Positions 14,243 to 25,700 of a stretch of DNA of 64,000 bases are shown one piece after another. The notes beneath the pieces are model-generated. The model was given only the letters and a program-made list of their open reading frames with translations, had not been told where the DNA came from and ran no database searches. Source of the stretch: Styela clava (taxonomy: Eukaryota; Chordata; Ascidiacea; Stolidobranchia; Styelidae); assembly GCF_964204865.1 (NCBI RefSeq), contig NC_135252.1, positions 5,291,383 through 5,355,382 of the forward strand. The letters run 5' to 3'. How positions within the stretch are numbered: position 1 is the stretch's first letter; each line of letters begins with the position of its first letter. The translations under genes and the position numbers were made by a program.

Positions 14243-14477
14243 GGCGCTCCCGAAGTATGCGAACTAAGATGGCGGACATCGGAACGTAACATGGGTAACA
14301 GGTTAGGGTTAGGCGATAATTTTTTTCCAATTTTCCTTTTTTTAGTCCTATTATCAGTTCGAAGACTAGCCAAGAGCCTCCCGTAGTATTTATACCTAAA
14401 ATTATGGCCTAACCCTAACCTAGTACACATATTACATTCCGATGTCCGCCATCTTGGTTCGCATACTTCGGGAGCCC
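14243..14477. mobile_element. MITE with about 41-bp terminal inverted repeats
   Basis: The left end begins ggcgctcccgaagtatgcga and continues through aagatggcggacatcgga. The right end is its inverse (tccgatgtccgccatctt, then tcgcatacttcgggagcc). The arms match over about 41 bp with two or three differences. The interior keeps aaattatggcctaaccctaa as in the shorter MITE copies, so this looks like a longer relative of the same family. Confidence 0.8.
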
Positions 14478-14889
14478 CAAATTTTTTATCAAAATCAAAA
14501 CTTCAGTTCGAGTCGTCAGAAATTAAGAAAATGAGTTCGGAGGATTTCAATATCTAAGTACAGAACCGAGACCCAAACAAATGCCAATTTCATTACGAAT
14601 CGTTTTAAAAGCGGAATCAATAAGGAGAATCATTTATCAAATTTCTAGGATTCCAGAGGTATTTTCCAGTGTTTCAGCAACAAAACGTTTGAGTAACCCA
14701 AAGGGATTACTTTCAAGAGCGCGTTTGTAAAACAAGCCCCGAGAAACAACGTTTTTAGCGACTATTTCAGTCTTCAGAAAAAAATTTTGCGCCCCTGATC
14801 CGGCCCGCAGTCGCAATTCTAGTCCTATCCGACTCTCTGAGAAACGGTTTGGTGACCCATGCATTGGACACTTATGATCATGATCGACA

Positions 14890-15417
14890 TTGTGGCTGGT
14901 CAAAATCGCGCTGAAGTTGATTGAAAACTTGGCTTGCTTAAAGTATAATAGGTTATCAAAACGTAAAGTGGCTCAAAAAACATATTGCAATTATATGACT
15001 AAACCGTCTTATCGACTATCCTCACTACCGATGATAGATTTAAAAACTTTATTTCATCATCAATTGCAGCAAACTATACCGGCTCTTACGCGATTGCTTT
15101 TTAAGTTAAGTAATATTACGTCACTAAAGATTTCAATGACCTTATATAAATCACTCAAGTTTATGGATATTGTATTTCACTCTGATATCAACGTCTATGT
15201 GGTAAGTTGGCCTTTGTTGTTCGCTGACTGTTAGATAGCCTTTTGGATTTTACTCACCTATTTCTTTGCAGGAAATGGGAAAAGGAAGGAGAATTAAGAG
15301 TTTTTCGCCGTCAACTCGACTGGCAAAAGTCGATTAATATAGCTGCCAAAGCTGTGAAAAAATATGCAAAATTTTGTTGCAAACGACAAAAAGAGACTTT
15401 GAAAAGGTTGGATAAAT
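14890..15417 (+). CDS. Possible spliced gene fragment, unknown product
   Basis: An open frame of about 310 nt (14884-15201) ends at a consensus donor (gtaagt at 15202) and is followed by a 70-nt intron and a ttgcag acceptor at 15271. In the phase-consistent frame, exon 2 reads EMGKGRRIKSFSPSTRLAKV and stops at 15337. The other frame, which needs a different donor phase, stays open to a stop at 15415-15417 and is Lys/Arg-rich (INIAAKAVKKYAKFCCKRQK). No ATG lies near the 5' end; the first in-frame ATG is at 14996, so an upstream exon may be missing. I do not recognise the protein. It could be a decayed gene at the edge of the tandem array. Confidence 0.3.
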
Positions 15418-15687
15418 AGATGTTAACTAGTATAACTCTACAAAGCTATTTATATGAAAACAAGGGTTGATTTTCTCTGCATTAATGGTGGGCAGATAAG
15501 GTAGCGTGATTCTCTTTTTTCTAATACAAGTGTTAAAGGGTTGTACCAAATGCAACATTAACAGCTTAGAATAGCCACTTTTTCATTACGCCAAAGCAAT
15601 TTTGCAAAACGATCTTTAGGTCTATTTCTGATTTAGTGTGCCAGAAATTGGGACAACTATTTTTTACAATTACTTTTGCATTCATAG

Positions 15688-16660
15688 CTTTATACAAGGC
15701 CAAAGAAGATTTAATTCGGACCGCTGACGGAGACGCAAAAGGTAAATATAGTAATACAATCAAAGGCATCTGAAATGAATATATTTCTTCTAGGACGTTA
15801 ATTAATTTAAAATTGGCTCACGCACCAAGTGACGAAAAGGACAATGAATTGAAACTTTCACTTTTTCTAGACATGTTATTACAACAACAAGCTAAAGTCA
15901 TTGTGGACGAAGGTGATTGTAATGTATGTTGGATAAGATAGTTCAGAAGAAACAAGGTTTGGCAAAATTTTTCTTTGCAAGGGCCGCATTCGGAAAATAT
16001 TTCTTGTAAAGGGTCGAATTTAATGATGGATGACATTGTTGAACTGGAGAGGAAAAAAACCTTAATATTATTGTAACAATTCATAATTTAGATATTTTGA
16101 ATAAAGTTTAAAAATAAATCGAAATTGTGTAGTTGTGAGAAAGAACTTCTCCACAAGCATGAGCCACACAGAATACTTTAGCGTGCCACATGCGACCCGT
16201 CGGCAGTATTTTCCCCATCCCCGATCTAAATAGTAAGGTTAGCAGCCTTGGAACAATTGATTTGCCAACAGATCTATGACACTAAAAGTTCAATCACAAT
16301 AAAATTAATGAAATAGAAGTAAATTTATTTCTGTAACGGGAATGATTTTTGCCTTAGTAAGGCCTCACACTCACTGACATTTCTTTTTCTGCTCACAGCA
16401 ATTTACGTGGCCATGAACATTCTCATGAAAGACCCTGCTGTGAAGCAGTCAGGTATGTTCACCTAAGATTTACATTAATTCAATGGATTGGATTTCAAAG
16501 ATTTGATTGAAGTCACCAATTTCACAAAAGTCCTTATCCTTATTATATATATGTATATATTAAATGATAATCTCTTTACATTTTTCAAATATTGGAGATG
16601 GCAAATGAATGGGCGTATTTTATTGTTTATTTATTTTCTATTAATAAAACTTACAAATAA
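15688..16660 (+). pseudogene. Truncated left copy (unit 0) of the array gene: exons 8b, 9, 10 only
   Basis: Exons 15688-15741, 15871-15912 and 16399-16452 correspond to exons 8b, 9 and 10 of the complete genes (peptides ALYKAKEDLIRTADGDAK, DMLLQQQAKVIVDE, AIYVAMNILMKDPAVKQS). The acceptor of the last exon, cag in the other units, is caa here (tttttcaaatattggagatg near 16587), so the normal terminal exon cannot be joined. Exons 1-8a are absent; homology starts at 15528. An AATAAA remains at 16643. Differences such as PAVKQS and ADGDAK set it apart from the inner units, and the Ser recurs in unit 6. Confidence 0.8.
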
Positions 16661-17620
16661 AATCAACTCTGGTATTATCAACGAATTGTACGTTACGTGA
16701 GAAAGAATCCAACATTGAATTGTATTATTACTTAAACTTAGATATATCAAAGATTTTTTGACGGATGTAGTTCTGAGATATGATCGATTGTAGTACTCAA
16801 TATCGATATTTCACGCAAAAAGTTGGGGTACCACTGATCTAATACATGACTCCAAAATGTCAAATAAAACGTGAATTGTGCGGCTGTCATCTAATGCCTG
16901 AAAAAGAACAGGTACGATGATATTACCTATATTCCAAGAAAGGGTTCGCGCGGACCCACATATTGGTTGCATGGCTACGATGATTCAAATATTAGTGTAA
17001 CACAGGTGAGAAAAGAAATAGAATTCAAATCTATACGGGTGCAAATATTTTCGTAGCTTAAAATGTTCGCGGGTGCAAAGGTAGCGTCGGTGAAAATGAA
17101 CGTAGATGCGAATTTCTGTGATTGTTAACGTTCGTGGGCACAAATCATCAGAGGTTCACGCGAAAACTTCCAAGTGTACCATACGGTACTTGTATGGCGG
17201 TTAAGATGTCGCGTATTTCTATTTTCAATATTCTATACAAGGGGAAAGGCGTGCTGACTGAAAAGTACATGCTGATCATGTGTTGCCTGTAGTTGTAACC
17301 TGTGATAATGCTCCCAACGCATCGTTTATTCTCCTCACAACTTACTTGAGCGGGCAATCATTTTTTAGGTGTTACACAGTAAAATTAAACATTGATCGCA
17401 CTAATGTTTAGTATGAAATGTTTGAAATAAATACTTTTGTTGATATTCTTGGTAATATCATTTCCAATTGCTAATTCATCGACTTTATATTATTGATTAA
17501 TTTGGTGCCAGCTTGCCGAGAATTCCAGCTGATTGTTTCATGCCTCAGAATTGGGCTACTTAACGGGGAGAAAGTTAAGTTTACCTGATCTAAAAGATTC
17601 CAAATGGAGGGTTTTACTTA

Positions 17621-17653
17621 TGACGTCATAATATACATTTGAATTGTATAAAT
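17621..17653 (+). promoter_or_regulatory. CRE plus TATA box, gene 1
   Basis: A perfect palindromic CRE, TGACGTCA, lies at 17621-17628, with TATAAAT at 17647-17653, about 75-80 bp before the ATG. The start codon context is aaaATGG, with A at -3 and G at +4. The close CRE-TATA spacing resembles promoters driven by CREB/CREM; that reading is inference. Confidence 0.7.
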
Positions 17654-17727
17654 ATCATAATTAAATTGAAGTTCAAATTCAGTATTTTGTTGAGGAAGTC
17701 GTTTCAAACGTCAAACCTTTATCAAAA

Positions 17728-20700
17728 ATGGATAACAATTCTGAAACAAGAGGAGAGAATAAACGAGGCGGCAAGGTAGGTTGTTACTTCGAATAGGATA
17801 GGTGACAAATAGGCGTTACACCTGATCAAGTTCACTACTTTGGAACAATAGTTTTCAAACTTTCCAAGTGACCCAAATTTTGTAAAAAAAATGGAGTTCG
17901 TAAAATCTTGCGATCCAACGTTATGCTCAAATACTAAACGACATGCAGTGCTTTTATGATGGCAGAATTTATTTACTACTTAAAAAAATAATCTTTCTTA
18001 TTTAACAGTTTTCCTTATTATTTATTTCAATATTTATTATTGTTTGTCATGAGCGATTTGTTGAAACCGTCGCGTGGCTTTACTTGAGAAAAATAGATAT
18101 TTCACAGGTTTTAGGCTGCGAAACCTCAATACCAAGTACAAATTAAATATACTAGAAATGAAAACCAATAACTTTTGGGTTTTTGTTCAAAGAATTTTCC
18201 GGCAACCAAGATTTGAATCGCGACCCATAGGTTGGGAATCACTGCTTTAAAAGATCAAAATTGATGATTCATATTTTAATTTTGTATTGAAACAATATAA
18301 TTAATAATTTTAGACTTTTTAATTATATTACGCAATTAGAAATACTCATCAAGCTGGTGTAATTACCGAATATACAATATATATATATATATACGTGATT
18401 TTATTGAATAGCCTAATTAACTTTATTTATGTGAAATACATAAATTTAAACTACGTCCAACGCAGCTAGTACGCAAATAAATTATATTTATCCACATTAC
18501 AGAAATGGAGGAAATTCAAAGGCTTTGTGAAGATCTTCTTTTGTTTGGCATGCATTTTTCCGAAAGTAAGTTTGTTTTTACGAGGTATGAATAGGTACCT
18601 ATTGAGCTTTATTGATTTATAAACAAAGAAAACTACATTAAACATATAGCAATGTTAATTGCCTTCACGTAAAACTAATGTTCTCTAATTGAATATATAT
18701 ACATTCACTTAGAAATCTAAAACAAGAAGACGCGGAGATGAATCAGTTGGTAAGAAAATTACTGCTAGTATTTAGAAGTTATATTATCGTCAATCAATAT
18801 TACAAAACTTGGAAAATGGACGTAGTATTTTATTAGAAAATGAATAACCCAAGCATTCATTTGTTTTGGAAATGTGTTTGTTAATTCCCAAGTATTATAT
18901 ATATATATATTTTTGGCAGGGGTAAACAATATTATTATAAATAAATATATGTACAATCACTCAAATATCAATTTATGAAACAATCAGAGTTAATAATTAC
19001 AAATATTTGTGTTGTCTTTCAATATATATAAATATAAAAGTTAATATTTTTTATTCGTTTGTATGTGTGATATGGAAGTATATGGCGATTTTAACAATTT
19101 AGGTTTTTGTGCCATGCAATTTTTTCGGCATTACTTTTTTAATTTTATTCAACTACAGATTGTGCAACCTTGACTGAGGAACATTTCCGTGAAAACGTCG
19201 AAAAAGAGATCGCAAAATGTGAGTGTGAAGTATAATTAAATGGTTTCTAATAATCGTCGTGTTGACAACCCAAAATATCAAAATAGAATATTTCAAACAA
19301 GTGCCGTAAAGATGTAATGATAACCTGATTGTTTAAAAAATGAGACATTCCTATTTCTACCGTGATCTCACGTATGATTGTCGGTTAGTATGTGGAGTGA
19401 ATCGCGTAGAAATTATATTTTTTTCTTTAAAAACTCAATGTTTACGCCCAAGCTTTAGGTGTAGGCTCAGAGAGGACATAAATGAATGAAATCATTTCGC
19501 ACAAAAATCTATTCTACTTCTCTTCAATTAAAAGCGAAGAATATACGTCGTAACAATGTTTATGTATCCTGTGGTAATTGTTTAAAATGAATAAAAAAAT
19601 GTTTATTTTATAACCAGGTACGTTGAAGACTGTTGTGGTGGATCCAAAGATTGAGGATGAGAAATCAGTTCACAGCATTGGTAATGATAATACATTATAC
19701 GAAATATATGGTATTATGTTTAATTCAGGCACTTTTACATGTAGTAACCATAAATGAATATGATACTTACGAAAAATGACATTAAAAAAATATTGCACAT
19801 GTTTCGAATTTTGCTATATTAATTACAGTTATGCTCATATTTAACTAAATTTATTAATTAAAATACCGTACTATAACAAATATTTCTAACTCGATTGCTC
19901 AAGAAAATATGTGTTTAACCTTCGTCATAACGGTCACTCAGTCAGTAACAAAATACGAAGGAATTGATGAAAGCAAGTGTCTATAAATATTGAAACTGTG
20001 TTTTCTGTATTTTAGAATCAGTTGCGAAGCCACCAGCAGTTCCAGTATCAAAAATGCTCCAGGGAGGAGGTTTGATAATAACATTTTTAACGAAATAGAA
20101 AATAATTGTAAAACGAAAAACTTGAGCAGCTCATCTTAGATTCTCATCATTATATAAAAATCCACCAATGTTAGTAAATGTCGATTTTGTTGATTGGTTT
20201 TTGGGTCTAATACGCTTTATTTCGACAAGATTGTTACAAATTTTTCTGATACATTCAAAAATTAATTTCAGGTGATTTTCTTGTGGACCTTGAAGCCCAG
20301 AATTTAGTACAAGCTGGTAAGTTTTCAAATCGATATGCACATTCTGTTTTTCATTATATTATATATTGCAATGTTGAATGTTAGTTTCTCACTTAGCGGC
20401 TCAAGAATTTGCAACGAGCAAGATGTTGGAAACGTATAATCTGCAGTATTTAACTAACAAGAAATTAATGTTAAGAAATTAATTAAGTGTTAACGGGTTG
20501 TACCAAATGCAACATTAAGACATGTTTGTGATTTATAAAAACGGCACAAGTTGAGGTGAAATATCGAGAAAAGGCTTGGAATAGCAACTTTTTCATTGCC
20601 CCAAAATCAATTTTGCAAAACGATCCTTAGGTCCATTTCTGTTGAATGATTTAGTGCCAAAAATTGGGACAACTATTTTTTACAATCACTTTTGCATTCA

Positions 20701-21619
20701 TAGCTTTATACAAGGCCAAAGAAGATTTAATTCGGACCGCTGACGGAGACGAAAAAGGTAAATATATCAATACAATCAAAGACACCTGAAATGAATATAT
20801 ATATTTTTAGGTCGTCAATTAATTTACACACCAAGCGACGAAAAGGCCAACTGATTCAAACTTTTACTTTTTTAGACGTGATACTACAGCAACAAGCCAA
20901 AGTCATTGTGGACGAAGGTGATTGTATTGTATGTCAGATATAATAGTTCAGAATTCCAAGTCCCAAGGTTGGGCAAAGTATTTCTTTGCAAAGGCCGTAT
21001 TCGGAAAATATTCCTTGCAAAGGGTCGAATTTAATAATGGATGACACTGTTGAACTGCAGAGGAAAAAAACCTTAATATTATTGTAACAATTCATAGATA
21101 TTTTGAGTAAAGTTTAAAAATAAATCGAAATTGTGTAGTTGCGAGAAAAAACGTTCTCCAAAAGCATGAGCCACACAGAATATTTTAGTGTTCAAATGCG
21201 ACCCGTCGGCATATTTTAACCATCCCCGACCTAAGTAGTAAGGTTAGCAGCTTTGGTACTTCTACACGACTCAATTGATTTACCAACAGATCTAAGTCAC
21301 TAAAAGTTCAAAAACAATAAAATTGATATAATAGAAGTAAATTTATTTTAGTAACGGGAATGATTTTTGTCTTAGCAAGGCCTTACACTCACTGACATTT
21401 TTTTTTCTGCTCACAGCAATTTACGTGGCCATGAACATTCTCATGAAAGACCCTGTTGTGAAGCAGTTAGGTATGTTCACTTAAGATTTACATTAATTCA
21501 ATGAATTTGATTTAAAAGATTTGACTGAAGTCGCCATATCCCTAAAAGTCATTATCCTCATTATATTAAAAGATATTCAATCCCTTTATATTTTTTCAGA
21601 TATTGGAGATGGCAAATGA
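17728..21619 (+). CDS. AKAP-like small anchoring protein, array gene 1
   Basis: Exons: 17728-17775, 18503-18565, 18713-18749, 19159-19218, 19618-19680, 20016-20069, 20272-20316, then either terminal exon 8a (20397-20482, stop) or 8b-11 (20704-20757, 20876-20917, 21417-21470, 21600-21619, stop); AATAAA at 21654. Exons 1-3 join in phase 0, all later ones in phase 1. The long form is about 179 aa, the short about 151. Layout: MDNNSETRGENKRGGK; exon 2 basic/hydrophobic with two Cys (FKGFVKIFFCLACIFPK); exon 3 basic (KSKTRRRGDESV); exons 4-6 charged, then Pro-rich (AKPPAVPVSKM); exons 7/8b give AQNLVQAALYKA; exons 9/10 give AKVIVDEAIYVA. Both 12-mers fit the published RII-anchoring consensus, and the second resembles the designed peptide AKAP-IS (core AKQIVDNAIQQA). 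Inferred role: a membrane-linked PKA anchor comparable to AKAP7-alpha in size. No named homologue is recognised. Unit-specific: exon 2 reads KWRKF where other units have RNF. Confidence 0.75.
17846..18244. mobile_element. hAT-like MITE in intron 1 of the array gene
   Basis: The left end caatagttttcaaactttcc and right end aacctatgggttgggaatcactg-type terminus (18222-18244) form a decayed hAT-style inverted repeat. Flanks ctttggaa and ctttaaaa match at six of eight positions. The same insertion is present in intron 1 of every complete unit (for example 22857-23257 and from 27807), so it predates amplification. A short minus-strand ORF (23050-23241 in unit 2) inside it recurs for that reason and is not a gene. 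Confidence 0.6.
20964..21232. mobile_element. Possible hAT-like MITE in intron 9 of the array gene
   Basis: The left end aaggttgggcaaag with ggccgtattcgg nearby and the right end acccgtcggcatattttaac catccccgacc look like facing termini of a hAT-type element (G/T-rich ggttgggcaaa and ggggatggttaaaa when inverted). It is present in all units, including truncated unit 0 (about 15950-16230). The target-site duplication is unclear. Confidence 0.4.
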
Positions 21620-22632
21620 ATGGGCGTATTTTATTGTTTATTTATTTTCTATTAATAAAATTTACAAAATAAATTTACTCTGGTATTATCAACGAATTGT
21701 ACGTTACGTGAGAAAGAATCCAACATTGAATTGTATTATTACTTAAACTTAGATATATCAAAGATTTTTGACGGATGTAGTTCTGAGTTTATGATCGATT
21801 GTAGTACTAAATATCGATATTTCACGCAAAAAGTTGGCGAACCACTGATCTAATACATTACTCCAAAATGTCAAATAAAACGTGAATTGTGCGGCTGTCA
21901 TCTAATGCCTGAAAAAGAACAGGTATGCTGATATTCCAAGAAAGGGTTCGCGCGGACCCACATATTGGTTGCATGGCTACGATGATTAAAATATTAGTGC
22001 TTGTAAATGTAACACAGGTGAGAAAAGAAATAGAATCCAAATCTATATGGGTGCAAATATTTGCGTAGCTTAAAATGTTCGCGGGTGCAAAGGTAGCGTG
22101 GGTGAAAATGAACGTAGATGCGAATTTCTGTGATTGTTAACGTTCGTGGGCACAAATCATCAGAGGTTCACGCGAAAACTTCCAAGTGTACCATACGGTA
22201 CTTGTATGGCGGTTAAGATGTCGCGTATTTCTATTTTCAATATTCTATACTAGGGGAAAGGCGTGCTGACTGAAAAGTACATGCTGATCATGTGTTGCCT
22301 GTAGCTGTAACCTGTGATAATGCTCCCAACGCATCGCTTATTCTCCTCACAACTTACTTGAGCGGGCAATCATTTTTTAGGTGTTACACAGTAAAATTAA
22401 ACATTGATCGCACTAATGTTTAGTATGAAATGTTTGAAATAAATACTTTTGTTGATATTCTTGGTAATATCATTTCCAATTGCTAATTCATCGACTTTAT
22501 ATTATTGATTAATTTGGTGCCAGCTTGCCGAGAATTCCAGCTGATTGTTTCATGACTCAGAATTGGGCTACTTAACGGAGAGAAAGTTAAGTTTACCTGA
22601 TCTAAAAGATTCCAAATGGAGGGTTTTACTTA
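21620..22632. other. Intergenic spacer between array genes 1 and 2
   Basis: About 1.0 kb that repeats between all units. It starts with the poly(A) signal, then a hAT-like terminus (inverted cagtggttcgccaacttttt near 21830-21850), then a GC-richer stretch (cgcgggtgcaaaggtagcg, ttcacgcgaaaacttccaag), then the next promoter. A minus-strand frame of about 69 codons recurs here in most units but starts at TTG and is interrupted in this unit, so I do not call it a gene. Confidence 0.6.
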
Positions 22633-22665
22633 TGACGTCATAATATACATTTGAATTGTATAAAT
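22633..22665 (+). promoter_or_regulatory. CRE plus TATA box, gene 2
   Basis: TGACGTCA at 22633-22640 and TATAAAT at 22659-22665, with spacing to the ATG as in gene 1. Confidence 0.7.
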
Positions 22666-22739
22666 ATCATAATTAAATTGAAGTTCAAATTCAGTATTTT
22701 GTTGAGGAAGTCGTTTCAAACGTCAAACCTTTATCAAAA

Positions 22740-25700
22740 ATGGATAACAATTCTGAAACAAGAGGAGAGAATAAACGAGGCGGCAAGGTAGGTTGTTACT
22801 CGAATAGGATAGGTGACAAATAGGCGTTACACCTGATCAAGTTCACTACTTTGGAACAATAGTTTCCAAACTTCCTTCAAGTGACCCAAATTTTGTAAAA
22901 AAAATGGAGTTCGTAAAATCTCGCGATCCAACGTTATGCACAAATGCTAAACGACATGCAGTGCTTTTATGATGGCAGAATTTATTTACTAATTAAAAAA
23001 ATAATCTTTCTTATTTAACAGTTTTCCTTATTATTTATTTCAATATTAATTATTGTTTGTCATGAGCGATTTGTTGAAACCGTCGCGTGGCTTTACTTGA
23101 GAAAAATAGATATTTCACAGGTTTTAGGCTGCGAAACCTCAATACCAAGTACAAATTAAATATACTAGAAATGAAAACCAATAACTTTTGGGTTTTTGTT
23201 CGAAGAATTTTCAGGCAACCAAGATTTGAATCGCGACCCATAGGTTGGGAATCACTGCTTTAAAAGATCAAAATTGATGATTCATATCTTAATTTTGTAT
23301 TGAAACAATATAAATAATAATTTTAGACTTTTTAATTATATTACGCAATTAGAAATACTCATCAAGCTGGTGTAATTACCGAATATACAATATATATATA
23401 TATACGTGATTTTATTGAATAGCCTAATTAACTTTATTTATGTGAAATACCTAAATTTAAACTACGTCCAACGCAGCTAGTACGCAAATAAATTATATTT
23501 ATCCACATTACAGAAATGGAGGAATTTCAAAGGCTTTGTGAAGATCTTCTTTTGTTTGGCATGCATTTTTCCGAAAGTAAGTTTGTTTTTACGAGGTATG
23601 AATAGGTACCTATTGAGCTTTATTGATTTATAAACAAAGAAAACTACATTAAACATATAGCAATGTTAATTGCCTTCACGTAAGACTAATGTTCTCTAAT
23701 TGAATATATATACATTCACTTAGAAATCTAAAACAAGAAGACGCGGAGATGAATCAGTTGGTAAGAAAATTACTGCTAGTATTTAGAAGTTATATTATCG
23801 TCAATCAATATTACAAAACTTGGAAAATGGACGTAGTATTTTATTAGAAAATGAAGAACCCAAGCATTCATTTGTTTTGGAAATGTGTTTGTTAATTCCC
23901 AGGTATTATATATATATATTTTTTTTGCAGGGGTAAACAATATTATTATAAATAAATATATGTACAATCACTCAAATATCAATTTAAGAAACAATCAGAG
24001 TTAATAATTACAAATATTTGTGTTGTCTTTCAATATATATAAATATAAAAGTTAATATTTTTTATTCGTTTGTATGTGTGATATGGAAGTATATGGCGAT
24101 TTTAACAATTTAGGTTTTTGTGCCATGCAATTTTTTCGGCATTACTTTTTTAATTTTATTTAACTACAGATTGTGCAACCTTGACTGAGGAACATTTCCG
24201 TGAAAACGTCGAAAAAGAGATCGCAAAATGTGAGTGTGAAGTATAATTAAATGGTTTCTAAAAAGCGTCGTGTTGACAACCCAACATATCAAAATAGAAT
24301 ATTTCAAACAAGTGCCGTAAAGATGTAATGATAACCTAATTGTTTGAAAAATGAGATATTCCTATTTCTACCGTGATCTCACGTATGATTGTCGGTTAGT
24401 ATGTGGAGTGAATCGCGTAGAAATTATATTTTTTTTCTTTAAAAACCTCAACGTTTACGCCCAAGCTTTAGGTGTAGGCTCAGAGAGGACATAAATGAAT
24501 GAAATCATTTCGCACAAAAATCTGTTCTACTTCTCTTCAATTAAAAGCAAAGAATATACGTCGTAACAATGTTTATGTATCCTGTGGTAATTGTTTAAAA
24601 TGAAAAAAAAAATGTTTATTATATAACCAGGTACGTTGAAGAGTGTTGTGGTGGATCCAAAGATTGAGGATGAGAAATCAGTTCACAGCATTGGTAATGA
24701 TAATACATTATACGAAGTATATGTTGTTGAGTTTAATTCAGGCACTTTTACATGTAGTAACCATAAATGAATATGATACTTAACGAAAAATGACATTAAA
24801 AAAAATATTGCCCATGTTTCGAATTTTGTTATAATAATTACAGTTATGCTCATTTAACTAAATTTATTATTTAAAATACCGTAATATGACAATTATTTCT
24901 AAATCGATTGCTCAAGAAAATAGGTTTTTAATATAAATATTGAAACTGTGTTTTCTGTATTTTAGAATCAGTTGCGAAGCCACCAGCAGGCCCAGTATCA
25001 AAAATGCTCCAGGGAGGAGGTTTGATAATAATATTTTTGACAAAATATAAAATAATCGTGAAACGGAAAATTTGAGCAGTTCATCTTAGATTCTCATCAT
25101 TACAATAAAAATCCACCAATGTTAGTAAATGTCGATTTTCTGGATAGGTTTTTGGCTCCTTGACGCTTGATTTCGATAAGATTGTTATAAATTTTTCTGA
25201 TACATTCAAAAATTATTTTCAGGTGATTTTCTTGTGGACCTTGAAGCCCAGAATTTAGTACAAGCTGGTAAGTTTTTGAATCTCAATATGCACATTCTGT
25301 TTTCCAATAATTCTTATTGCAATGTTGAATGTTAGTTTCTCACTTAGCGGCTCAAGAATTTGCAACGAGCAAGATGTTGGAAACGTATAATCTGCAGTAT
25401 TTAACTAACAAGAAATTAATGTTAAGAAATTAATTAAGTGTTAACGGGTTGTACCAAATGCAACATTAAGACATGTTTGTGATTTATAAAAACAGCACAA
25501 GTTGAGGTGAAATATCGAGAAAAGGCTTGGAATAGCAACTTTTTCATTACCCCAAAATCAATTTTGCAAAACGATCCTTAGGTCCATTTCTGTTGAATGA
25601 TTTAGTGCCAAAAATTGGGAAAACTATTTTTTACAATCACTTTTGCATTCATAGCCCTATACAAGGCCAAAGAAGATTTAATTCGGACCGCTGACGGAGA

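Noticed and set aside
17148-17357. Minus-strand 69-70-codon frame recurring in most units (also 27111, 32123, 37089, 42104)
   Set aside because: It starts at TTG, is interrupted in unit 2, overlaps the promoter spacer and recurs only because the whole unit is duplicated.
18765-18956. Minus-strand frame repeated in every unit within intron 3
   Set aside because: Low-complexity AT-rich reading opposite an intron with a variable (AT)n run; no sign of coding beyond duplication.
20131-20340. Minus-strand 69-codon frame repeated in every unit over exon 7
   Set aside because: It is the antisense shadow of plus-strand exon 7 and its intron; the plus-strand exon has proper splice sites and phase.
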